A stretch of 64,000 nucleotides of DNA, from NCBI RefSeq assembly GCF_040786285.1, contig NZ_JBFMKQ010000001.1, positions 2,286,866-2,350,865 on the forward strand, given 5' to 3'. A program made the position numbers and the translations under genes. Of this stretch, positions 35,287 through 42,932 are shown piece by piece. The notes under the pieces are model-generated. The model searched no databases. It saw nothing but the letters and a program-made list of their open reading frames with translations, and was not told the DNA's origin. Numbering within the stretch: the first letter of the stretch is position 1; every line of letters starts with the position of its first letter. The DNA comes from Aquimarina sp040786285 (GTDB lineage: Bacteria > Bacteroidota > Bacteroidia > Flavobacteriales > Flavobacteriaceae).

Positions 35287-35637
35287 TTAACTTAATGTTG
35301 ATTTAAATTTTGAGGTCATTTTGATAATAGAATTTAAATCATTTAATAAAGAATCCAATTCATCTTCATCAATGAACTTTAAATCAAAAGAGATTAGTAA
35401 TTGTGTTTCGATTTCATAAGCCGATCCTAAAGTGATTTGAAGGAATCTTGAAAAATCTTTATTTGAGTTTCTTGAAGAGCCTTCGGCTATGTTTGAAGGA
35501 ATTGAGACGGAAGCCCTTCTTAACTGATTGGTTATTCCAAATTTTTCAGTTTCTGGAAATTTAGATGTAATAGCATAGATCTTAGAACAAAATATTCTAC
35601 TTTTTTTCCATATTTCTAAATCTTTAAATCTATGCAT
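35287..35637 (-). CDS. Four-helix bundle (S23/intervening-sequence type) protein
   Basis: 116-aa protein of the S23 family, first known from intervening sequences of 23S rRNA and related to the Avd accessory protein of diversity-generating retroelements. It has HRFKDLEIWKKSRIFCSKIYAIT, FGITNQLRRASVSIPSNIAEGSSRNSNKDF and LGSAYEIETQLLIS, all hallmark stretches. It is a basic RNA-binding-like pentameric barrel in known relatives. Here it is a free-standing gene flanked on both sides by arrays of a degenerate 8-bp unit in opposite orientation, which suggests it arrived as a small unit. No reverse transcriptase or 23S gene is nearby. Confidence 0.92.
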   Translation of the reverse strand: MHRFKDLEIWKKSRIFCSKIYAITSKFPETEKFGITNQLRRASVSIPSNIAEGSSRNSNKDFSRFLQITLGSAYEIETQLLISFDLKFIDEDELDSLLNDLNSIIKMTSKFKSTLS

Positions 35638-35662
35638 ATTTAAATGTCTAACAGCCTAATCT

Positions 35663-35702
35663 ATCTAAAGATCCAACTATCCGGAAATCTAACCAATCTA
35701 AA
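35663..35702 (+). repeat. Octamer array, right flank of the S23-type gene
   Basis: Five degenerate 8-bp units: atctaaag, atccaact, atccggaa, atctaacc, aatctaaa. Same unit as the array at 35232-35272 but on the opposite strand. It ends at the panB stop codon. Confidence 0.75.
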
Positions 35703-35703
35703 A

Positions 35704-36522
35704 CTAATACTGCTCTTTATCACTAGGAAAATCAACTGCTTTTACATCGGTAACGTATTGCTTAAAGGCATTGGTCATTTCTGTATATAGATCCAAATAA
35801 CGTCTTAAAAAGCGAGGATTAAACTCATGTGTCATTCCCAACATGTCATGTGTTACTAAAACCTGCCCATCGACACCATTTCCTGCACCGATTCCTATAA
35901 TAGGAATAGTGAGACTTTCGGCAACTTCTTTAGCCAGTTTCGCAGGAACTTTTTCTAAAACAATAGCAAAACATCCAATTCTTTCAAGCATCAAAGCATC
36001 TTCTTTTAGTTTTTGTGCTTCTTCTTCTTCTTTTGCTCGTACGGTATAGGTTCCAAACTTGTAAATAGATTGTGGTGTTAATCCAAGGTGCCCCATAACC
36101 GGGATACCGGCATTAAGTATTCTCTTTATAGATTCTTTTATTTCTTTACCACCTTCCATTTTTACAGCATGCCCTCCTGATTCCTTCATAATTCGGATGG
36201 CAGAACGTAATGCTTCTTTTGGATCACTCTGGTAACTTCCGAAAGGAATGTCTACTACAATCAATGCACGATCAATAGCCCTAATTACAGAAGAGGCATG
36301 ATAGATCATCTGATCTAAAGTAATCGGCAGGGTCGTTTCATGACCTGCCATTACATTTGATGCAGAATCACCCACAAGAATTACATCTACGCCGGCACCA
36401 TCAACAATTTTGGCCATGGTATAATCATAAGCAGTTAACATAGAGATTTTTTCTCCATTAGCCTTCATTTCTACTAGGGACTTTACCGTAACACGTTTGT
36501 AATCTTTTTTTGCTGTAGACAT
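35704..36522 (-). CDS. panB: 3-methyl-2-oxobutanoate hydroxymethyltransferase
   Basis: 272-aa enzyme making ketopantoate from 2-ketoisovalerate and methylene-tetrahydrofolate, the first step of pantothenate synthesis. Motifs: MLTAYDYTMAKIVDGAGVDVILVGDSASNV, VDIPFGSYQ, AVKMEGG, PVMGHLGLTPQS and IGIGAGNGVDGQVLV. I chose the ATG at 36522 (MSTAKKDYKR); the longer frame adds 14 residues unlike the family. It shares its substrate with leucine synthesis, though the leu genes are 4 kb away. Confidence 0.95.
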   Translation of the reverse strand: MSTAKKDYKRVTVKSLVEMKANGEKISMLTAYDYTMAKIVDGAGVDVILVGDSASNVMAGHETTLPITLDQMIYHASSVIRAIDRALIVVDIPFGSYQSDPKEALRSAIRIMKESGGHAVKMEGGKEIKESIKRILNAGIPVMGHLGLTPQSIYKFGTYTVRAKEEEEAQKLKEDALMLERIGCFAIVLEKVPAKLAKEVAESLTIPIIGIGAGNGVDGQVLVTHDMLGMTHEFNPRFLRRYLDLYTEMTNAFKQYVTDVKAVDFPSDKEQY

Positions 36523-36653
36523 CTTATTATATTTTTTTGGAATGTAAAAGTAATCATTTACCAATATCGTAACAAGTGTATGAGGTTTTTGATTTTCTTT
36601 TATTTTGAAAGGAATTTAAATATTACATTTATAGAGATCAAAAAATATACATT

Positions 36654-37130
36654 ATGCATAGATTAATCGTATTCACTTTTCTTTTTAGCACTTGCATCGT
36701 TTTTTCGCAAAAAGATAATTCTAAAGATGTAAGTCGTTATGAAAAAGAAGTAAAACAAACTATTTTACAGTTTTTTGAAGGGTTTCATTCTGGTGATACT
36801 GTCAAAATTAAAAACACCATGGATGAAAATATAACAATGCAAACTATTGCAGAAACAAAAAATGGAGGTAAGAAAGCGGTTAAAACTGATGTTAGCAGAT
36901 TCTTGACAGCAATACAAAGTAGGCCAGCAGAGCAACGTTGGGATGAACGACTTTTACTCTTTAAGATTGATGCAGATTCGACTATAGCAAACGCGTGGAC
37001 TCCCTATGAATTCTATTTCAATGATACCTTTAGTCATTGCGGAGTAAATGTTTTTCAATTGTATAATGATGGTACTTCCTGGAAGATTATTTCTATCGCA
37101 GATACGCGAAATAGAGAAGGGTGTAAGTAA
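36654..37130 (+). CDS. Secreted NTF2-like (SnoaL/DUF4440) protein
   Basis: 158-aa exported protein with signal peptide ending IVFSQ. The mature part is a cone-shaped NTF2-like fold: VKQTILQFFEGFHSGDTVKIKNTMDENITMQTI, then the strands SRFLTAIQ, ADSTIANAWTPYEFYFN, and the terminal HCGVNVFQLYNDGTSWKIISIADTR. No catalytic residues can be named. Found alone between divergent panB and convergent serine ammonia-lyase genes. Function unknown. Confidence 0.85.
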   Translation: MHRLIVFTFLFSTCIVFSQKDNSKDVSRYEKEVKQTILQFFEGFHSGDTVKIKNTMDENITMQTIAETKNGGKKAVKTDVSRFLTAIQSRPAEQRWDERLLLFKIDADSTIANAWTPYEFYFNDTFSHCGVNVFQLYNDGTSWKIISIADTRNREGCK

Positions 37131-37133
37131 TTT

Positions 37134-37154
37134 ACGAATTATGAATTACGATTT
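37134..37154. repeat. Short heptamer repeat (acgaatt)n
   Basis: Three 7-bp units acgaatt, atgaatt, acgattt just after the NTF2-like gene. The wording attatgaattacg recurs in inverse at 38636-38650. It is another member of the heptamer theme. Confidence 0.55.
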
Positions 37155-37214
37155 TAGGTTAAAAAACTACAACTGATTTTAAAGTTTTACTTCTCTGAAT
37201 CGTGTAACTTAAAT

Positions 37215-38639
37215 CTAACAATCGCTTAAGCTTACTTTTACTGCCAAACCACCTTCACTGGTTTCTTTATATTTGGTATTCATATCTAGGGCCGTTTCCC
37301 ACATGGTTTCAATAACCTTATCCAAAGGGACTTTGGCATGTGCAGCATCAGCGTCTAGAGCCATTTCACAAGCATTTATAGCTTTTATAGCCCCCATTGC
37401 GTTTCGTTCTATACAAGGAACTTGTACAAGACCGGCAATAGGATCGCAGGTAAGCCCTAAGTGATGTTCCATCGCTATTTCACTTGCCATCAATACTTGC
37501 TCAGGTGTACCGCCCATTAGTTCGGTTAATGCTCCTGCAGCCATTGCCGAAGAAACACCGATTTCTGCTTGGCAACCACCCATCGCAGCAGATATAGTAG
37601 CTCCTTTTTTGAATAAACTACCAATCTCACCAGCAACCAACATAAATTGTTTTACATCATCAAAGTTGGCATCGTGGTTTTCGATAACCATATAATACAT
37701 CATAACAGCAGGGATTACACCAGCACTACCATTAGTAGGAGCTGTTACTACTCGTCCCAAAGAAGCATTTACTTCATTTACGGCCAAGGCAAAACAAGAA
37801 ACCCATTTCAATATCTGACGAAATTTCACCTCTGTATTTCGTATGGCTTCAATCCATTCTTGAGGGGAGTTGTATGTCGTGTCTTCAATTAACTTTTTAT
37901 GTGTATCAAAAGCTCTTCTTCTTACATTTAATCCACCAGGTAGGGTGCCTTCAGTATGACAGCCTGTAAACATAGATTCCAGCATTACCTTCCATACTTG
38001 TGCAATCCTGTCATCAATTTCAGAATCACTTCGTAAAGAACGTTCATTTTCAAGAACGATTTCAGAAACTTTTTTGTTTTTTGTGTTACAATACGCTAAT
38101 AAATCTGTCGCTTTTTGAATGGGTAAAGGAAAGTATTGAAATTCTTCGAGCTTTTTTTCTTTCCTTTTTCTTTCTTCTTTTACCACGAAACCACCACCAA
38201 TAGAATAAAAAGAGGATGATATTTTTTTACCATTTTTCAAAGTGCCATGAAACGTCATACCGTTAGGATGAAACTCTTTGAATTCTCTATTAAAAACAAT
38301 CTGTGATATTGGATCAAAAGAAACAGATACTTCGTTATTGAACAGAAGCTTCTTTGAATTTTTAATCGAATCAATGATGTCAGGAATTTTAGAAACATCG
38401 ATAGTCTGAGGGTCATAGCCACATAAACCTAAAATAACGGCAATATCTGTAGCATGACCTTTCCCCGTGAGGGATAAAGATCCAAAAAGATCTACAGTAA
38501 TTGAAGTAATAGAGTCAAAAGCACTATCTTTTTTTAGTTCTGCAATCCATCGGCGTGCTGCGCGCCAAGGGCCTAATGTATGTGAGCTCGAAGGACCTAC
38601 ACCTATCTTCAGCATGTCAAAAATACTGATACATTCCAT
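37215..38639 (-). CDS. L-serine ammonia-lyase, iron-sulfur type
   Basis: 474-aa single-chain enzyme converting serine to pyruvate and ammonia. The N-terminal beta domain opens with SIFDMLKIGVGPSSSHTLGPWRAAR, and the catalytic alpha domain has NASLGRVVTAPTNGSAGVIPA, GGCQAEIGVSSAMAAGAL and CDPIAGLVQVPCIERNA, carrying the [4Fe-4S] cysteines. Both domains on one chain is the E. coli-like arrangement (SdaA/SdaB length). Transcribed alone. Confidence 0.95.
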   Translation of the reverse strand: MECISIFDMLKIGVGPSSSHTLGPWRAARRWIAELKKDSAFDSITSITVDLFGSLSLTGKGHATDIAVILGLCGYDPQTIDVSKIPDIIDSIKNSKKLLFNNEVSVSFDPISQIVFNREFKEFHPNGMTFHGTLKNGKKISSSFYSIGGGFVVKEERKRKEKKLEEFQYFPLPIQKATDLLAYCNTKNKKVSEIVLENERSLRSDSEIDDRIAQVWKVMLESMFTGCHTEGTLPGGLNVRRRAFDTHKKLIEDTTYNSPQEWIEAIRNTEVKFRQILKWVSCFALAVNEVNASLGRVVTAPTNGSAGVIPAVMMYYMVIENHDANFDDVKQFMLVAGEIGSLFKKGATISAAMGGCQAEIGVSSAMAAGALTELMGGTPEQVLMASEIAMEHHLGLTCDPIAGLVQVPCIERNAMGAIKAINACEMALDADAAHAKVPLDKVIETMWETALDMNTKYKETSEGGLAVKVSLSDC

Positions 38640-38782
38640 AATTCGTAATTATTGAAGATATTTCGACGGTAAATATAGTTTTTTGGTAATAAAGAAACTT
38701 GTTTTTTAAGGAATAGTTAATAAAGCGAAGCGTGGTTGTTTTTAAAGAAATGGGTACTGTAGATTTTATAGGAGTTAAGATA

Positions 38783-38820
38783 ATTGTAATGACATCCTGT
38801 CAGACAGATTGTAATGGCAT
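38783..38820 (+). promoter_or_regulatory. Direct repeat upstream of dnaK, candidate heat-shock element
   Basis: attgtaatgacat (38783-38795) and attgtaatggcat (38808-38820), 25 nt apart, with cctgtcagacag between them. No TAnnTTTG element is found between here and the dnaK ATG at 38880, unlike most genes in the window. A stress-specific promoter or activator site is plausible; no binding factor is known to me. Confidence 0.4.
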
Positions 38821-38879
38821 AATCATTGACCTTACAGCAATAAATTATTACGAACAATAGTATAACAATTTAGTATAAA

Positions 38880-40796
38880 ATGAGTAAAATAATAGGAATA
38901 GACTTAGGGACAACCAACTCTTGTGTTTCTGTAATGGAAGGTAATGAGCCTGTAGTGATCCCTAATGCCGAAGGTAAAAGAACAACTCCTTCTGTAATTG
39001 CTTTTGTAGAAGGTGGAGAAATTAAAGTAGGTGATCCTGCAAAACGTCAGGCGGTTACTAATCCAACTAAGACTATCTCTTCTATAAAGAGATTTATGGG
39101 AAATAAATTCTCTGAATCTGCTAAAGAGGCTAAAAGAGCAGCTTACAAAGTTGTAAAAGGAGATAACGATACGCCACGTGTGGATATCGATGGACGTTTG
39201 TACACACCACAAGAATTATCTGCAATGACACTTCAGAAAATGAAGAAAACTGCAGAGGATTACTTAGGACAAGATGTTTCGAGAGCAGTAATTACTGTAC
39301 CAGCATATTTTAATGATGCACAGCGTCAGGCTACAAAAGAAGCTGGAGAGATCGCAGGTCTTAAAGTAGAGAGAATCATTAATGAGCCTACTGCAGCAGC
39401 ATTGGCATATGGTCTTGATAAAAAAGGTACCGATCAAAAAATCGTTGTATTTGATTTTGGTGGAGGTACACATGATGTATCTATCCTTGAATTAGGAGAT
39501 GGAGTATTCGAAGTGTTATCTACAGATGGAGATACACATTTAGGAGGTGATGATGTGGATCAAAAGATTATCGATTGGTTAGCAGAAGAATTTAAGGCAG
39601 ATGAAAATATGGATCTACGTGACGATCCTATGGCATTACAACGTCTTAAAGAAGCTGCAGAAAAAGCGAAGATAGAATTATCATCTTCTCCGCAGACAGA
39701 AATTAACTTACCCTATGTTACGGCAACTGCTAGTGGACCTAAGCACTTGGTAAGAACATTATCTAAAGCGAAATTTGATCAATTAATAGATGATTTGGTA
39801 AAACGTACTGTTGAGCCATGTCGTACAGCGCTTAAAGCAGCTGGATTGTCAACTAGTGATATCGACGAAATTATTTTAGTTGGTGGATCTACTCGTATCC
39901 CTGCTGTACAAGAAGCGGTAGAAAAGTTCTTTGGTAAATCACCAAGTAAAGGAGTAAACCCAGACGAGGTTGTTGCTGTAGGAGCTGCAATCCAAGGAGG
40001 AGTATTGACCGGAGATGTTAAAGATGTACTTTTATTAGATGTTACACCACTTTCTTTGGGTATCGAAACTATGGGTAATGTAATGACAAAGCTTATCGAT
40101 GCTAACACGACCATCCCAACCAAGAAGTCACAAGTATTCTCTACGGCTGCAGATAATCAGCCATCGGTTGAGATTCACGTATTACAAGGTGAACGTCCTA
40201 TGGCGGCAGATAATAAGACAATAGGTCGTTTTCACTTAGATGGAATTCCACCAGCACAGAGAGGAACACCACAGATCGAAGTTACTTTTGATATCGATGC
40301 CAATGGTATTATCAAAGTATCTGCTACAGATAAAGCTACTAATAAGTCTCAGGATATTCGTATCGAAGCTTCTTCAGGATTAACAGAAGAAGAAATCGAG
40401 AAAATGAAGCAAGAAGCTGAAGCAAATGCAGAGGCGGATAAAGCGGCAAAAGAAACTGCTGATAAACTTAATGAAGCTGATGGAATGATTTTCCAGACTG
40501 AAAAGCAGTTAACTGAGTTTGGTGAAAAATTATCTGATGATAAGAAAAAACCAATTGAAGATGCTTTGGAAGAATTGAAGAAAGCGTACGAATCTAAAGA
40601 TCTTGCTGTGATCCAACCGGCTCTTGATAAAATCAATGAAGCCTGGAAAGTAGCTAGTGAAGAGATGTATAAGGCACAGGCCGAAGCACAGCAAAATGGA
40701 CAACCAGGTCCAGATGCCGGAGCAGACCAGCCTGAATCTGACGGAGGTTCTGAAGGAAGTGATGTAGAAGATGTTGATTTCGAAGAAGTAAAATAA
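38880..40796 (+). CDS. dnaK: Molecular chaperone DnaK (Hsp70)
   Basis: 638-aa cytoplasmic chaperone. The ATPase domain begins KIIGIDLGTTNSCVSVMEG, with VPAYFNDAQRQATKEAG, IINEPTAAALAYGLDK, FDFGGGTHDVSILELGDGVFEV and LVGGSTRIPAVQEAV. The substrate domain follows (VTPLSLGIETMG, IPTKKSQVFSTAADNQ), then the helical lid and an acidic Gly-rich tail ending DVEDVDFEEVK, close to the usual EEVK-type end. GGGTHDVS in place of the common GGGTFDVS is normal in this group. dnaJ/grpE are not in the window. A strong terminator follows. Confidence 0.98.
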   Translation: MSKIIGIDLGTTNSCVSVMEGNEPVVIPNAEGKRTTPSVIAFVEGGEIKVGDPAKRQAVTNPTKTISSIKRFMGNKFSESAKEAKRAAYKVVKGDNDTPRVDIDGRLYTPQELSAMTLQKMKKTAEDYLGQDVSRAVITVPAYFNDAQRQATKEAGEIAGLKVERIINEPTAAALAYGLDKKGTDQKIVVFDFGGGTHDVSILELGDGVFEVLSTDGDTHLGGDDVDQKIIDWLAEEFKADENMDLRDDPMALQRLKEAAEKAKIELSSSPQTEINLPYVTATASGPKHLVRTLSKAKFDQLIDDLVKRTVEPCRTALKAAGLSTSDIDEIILVGGSTRIPAVQEAVEKFFGKSPSKGVNPDEVVAVGAAIQGGVLTGDVKDVLLLDVTPLSLGIETMGNVMTKLIDANTTIPTKKSQVFSTAADNQPSVEIHVLQGERPMAADNKTIGRFHLDGIPPAQRGTPQIEVTFDIDANGIIKVSATDKATNKSQDIRIEASSGLTEEEIEKMKQEAEANAEADKAAKETADKLNEADGMIFQTEKQLTEFGEKLSDDKKKPIEDALEELKKAYESKDLAVIQPALDKINEAWKVASEEMYKAQAEAQQNGQPGPDAGADQPESDGGSEGSDVEDVDFEEVK

Positions 40797-40813
40797 TTAC
40801 TACATATATCAAC

Positions 40814-40849
40814 AAAAATGCGCAGCCAAAAGCTGCGCATTTTTTTTTA
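40814..40849 (+). terminator. Terminator of dnaK
   Basis: 13-bp stem aaaaatgcgcagc / gctgcgcattttt with a 5-nt loop and a T-run. The T-run end overlaps tacctttg (40848-40855), a -7 element for the next gene. Confidence 0.92.
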
Positions 40850-40855
40850 CCTTTG
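40848..40855 (+). promoter_or_regulatory. -7 element for the PaaK/CapK-like gene
   Basis: tacctttg matches TAnnTTTG and overlaps the end of the dnaK terminator. The start codon is at 40933, giving a leader of about 70 nt. No clear -33 partner, since the upstream sequence is the terminator. Confidence 0.5.
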
Positions 40856-40932
40856 TTTAGCACATAATTGGACCTTGATCGGTAAAACCATTATGGTTTT
40901 TTTGACTTATTTATAGTAATGGTAATACACTA

Positions 40933-42243
40933 ATGGATCTATTACAAGTTTTTCGTAAAAATGCTTTTTGGTTTTACGATTTTTTAAGAGGATTTGATAT
41001 CAGAAATCACTACCGTGATATCAAGCAAATTAATGAATTTCCTACATCAGAATTTTCTAAAAATAAAAAGGCAAAATATCTTAGTAATATTCTTAGTCAT
41101 ACTTTAGAAACCACTAAGTTCTACAAAACCTACGCTAAGGACACCCAACTTTCCGATTTTCCGGTGATCAATAAAAATTTGATTCGTGATAATTTTGATG
41201 ACTTTAAATCTTCAAAATATAAAACTAAAAATTGTGTATTAGTTTCTACTAGTGGCTCTACCGGAGCACCTTTTTCGGTATTACAGAATATGAGTAAACG
41301 CTGTCGTAATACGGGAGATAATTTGTATTATTCAAAAAAATCTGGTTATGAAATAGGGTATGAGTTAGTGTACATAAAAATTTGGCCGGATCATATAAAA
41401 CGCACTCTGTTTTCTAAAGATTGGATACAAAATATTGTACCACAAAGTGTCTTTAAACTTGAAGATGATACTATTGCCGAGTTTATTAAAAAACTAGAAG
41501 AGAGTACATCAAAAAAGAGTTTTTTGGGGTATGTATCTGCTTTTGAAAAAATATGCAAATATTTAGATAAAGTTAATGCTAAACCAATACAGTGCAACGT
41601 GCATTCTATTATAACCATTTCTGAAGGGTTGAATGCGTATACTCGCAATAGGATGCAAAAATATTTTGGTGTAGTTCCTGTATCACGATATTCTAATAAC
41701 GAAAATGGAATTATTGCCCAGGAGGATGGCGATGATACACGTAGATTTATGATCAACCTGGCAAGTTACCATGTAGAAATCCTTCATCTTGATAAAGATA
41801 TCCCTGTAACAAATGGTGAACGTGGTAGAATTGTAGTTACAGATTTACATAATTATGCGATGCCTTTAATACGATATGATACAGGTGATATAGGAAGTAT
41901 GGATGTTGGCGAAAAAGGGGTACCTTTCTTAACATCTATAGAAGGAAGAAAACTTGACCTGATTTACAATACAAGTGGAGACCTGGTACCTTCTCATATT
42001 TCGTATAAATTATGCAAATATGGTGAATACAAACAGTTTCAATTGATTCAATATGGAGAAAAAGAGTATTTGATAAAACTAAATACAGATCAAAAGGTTG
42101 ACGAAGAAAAAATGTTATTAGAGTATAAAGAGTATCTTGGACAAGATGCTAATATTACTATCGAATATGTTGATGAAATCCCTTTATTATCTTCGGGTAA
42201 ACGCCGAGAGGTAATGAATACTTACCATTCTCAATTTAGGTAA
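40933..42243 (+). CDS. PaaK/CapK-like adenylate-forming enzyme
   Basis: 436-aa protein of the phenylacetate-CoA ligase/CapK branch of the ANL superfamily. The ATP-binding P-loop is VLVSTSGSTGAPF, followed by ISEGLNAYTRNRM, YSNNENGIIAQE, and the hinge-region MPLIRYDTGDIGSMD. The C-terminal part (SIEGRKLDLIYNTSGDLV, LLSSGKRREVMNTY) is short, as in CapK-type members tied to capsule or exopolysaccharide loci. The substrate is unknown and no polysaccharide genes lie nearby. Transcribed alone. Confidence 0.85.
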   Translation: MDLLQVFRKNAFWFYDFLRGFDIRNHYRDIKQINEFPTSEFSKNKKAKYLSNILSHTLETTKFYKTYAKDTQLSDFPVINKNLIRDNFDDFKSSKYKTKNCVLVSTSGSTGAPFSVLQNMSKRCRNTGDNLYYSKKSGYEIGYELVYIKIWPDHIKRTLFSKDWIQNIVPQSVFKLEDDTIAEFIKKLEESTSKKSFLGYVSAFEKICKYLDKVNAKPIQCNVHSIITISEGLNAYTRNRMQKYFGVVPVSRYSNNENGIIAQEDGDDTRRFMINLASYHVEILHLDKDIPVTNGERGRIVVTDLHNYAMPLIRYDTGDIGSMDVGEKGVPFLTSIEGRKLDLIYNTSGDLVPSHISYKLCKYGEYKQFQLIQYGEKEYLIKLNTDQKVDEEKMLLEYKEYLGQDANITIEYVDEIPLLSSGKRREVMNTYHSQFR

Positions 42244-42246
42244 GGT

Positions 42247-42918
42247 TTATTGAATTCTTTTTAAAGCCTCTTTTTCTGATAAAGGCTTTAATTTTGCAGA
42301 AGATACATAAAGCTGTACAGCTTCTGGATTTACTTTCGAGTATTCTCGTAAGGCCCAACCAATCGCTTTTCTGATAAAGAATTCATTAGAAGATTTGTGG
42401 TGATCACATAACGAAAACAATAACTGAGCATCAGTTTTATCTTTGTATCCTAACTGAAATAAAATAGCACTTCGGTTAAGCCACATATCTTTTGAAAGAG
42501 AAAATTTGGTAATAACCACTTGGGTTTGATCAGGAAATTGAAGTAAGTAGTTGCCCAAAATATGTTTTGCGATAAAGTCTACGGTATCCCACCAGGAATT
42601 GGTGGTGATCATTTTTTCAATAAAATAAATATCATCGACCTCGTATTTTTTTTTCAGAAAACGATCCACCAGCTCCATGGCGCAATAGTGAAGTTCGCGA
42701 TGCAGGTCTTGATTTAAAGTATTAGCTATTTCAATAATAGTATCACGCGATAATTCATTTTTAAAATTATTGATAGTTTCTTTTAAAATAGTTTTTCTTA
42801 CAGGAGCTTTTATTCCGTAATAGGAGAAAAGGTCTTTCATATAGGCTTCCATTGCCCTCGCTTGTTCTGCATCGGCATGGTTTTCAAACTTTGAAAGTAA
42901 TTCGGTAATAAACTTCAT
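42247..42918 (-). CDS. DNA alkylation repair protein (AlkD-like)
   Basis: 223-aa all-helical HEAT-like-repeat protein related to AlkD glycosylases that excise 3- and 7-alkylpurines. It opens FENHADAEQARAMEAYMKDLFSYYGIKAPVRK, with the repeat-family WWDTVDFIAKHILGNYL and FFIRKAIGWALREYSKVNPEAVQLYV near the end, where AlkD-type catalytic Asp/Arg/Trp residues lie (WDTVD; WALREY). It lies 14 nt after the convergent PaaK-like stop on one side and downstream of ggt on the other. Confidence 0.9.
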   Translation of the reverse strand: MKFITELLSKFENHADAEQARAMEAYMKDLFSYYGIKAPVRKTILKETINNFKNELSRDTIIEIANTLNQDLHRELHYCAMELVDRFLKKKYEVDDIYFIEKMITTNSWWDTVDFIAKHILGNYLLQFPDQTQVVITKFSLSKDMWLNRSAILFQLGYKDKTDAQLLFSLCDHHKSSNEFFIRKAIGWALREYSKVNPEAVQLYVSSAKLKPLSEKEALKRIQ

Positions 42919-42932
42919 GATTTTTTTATAAT

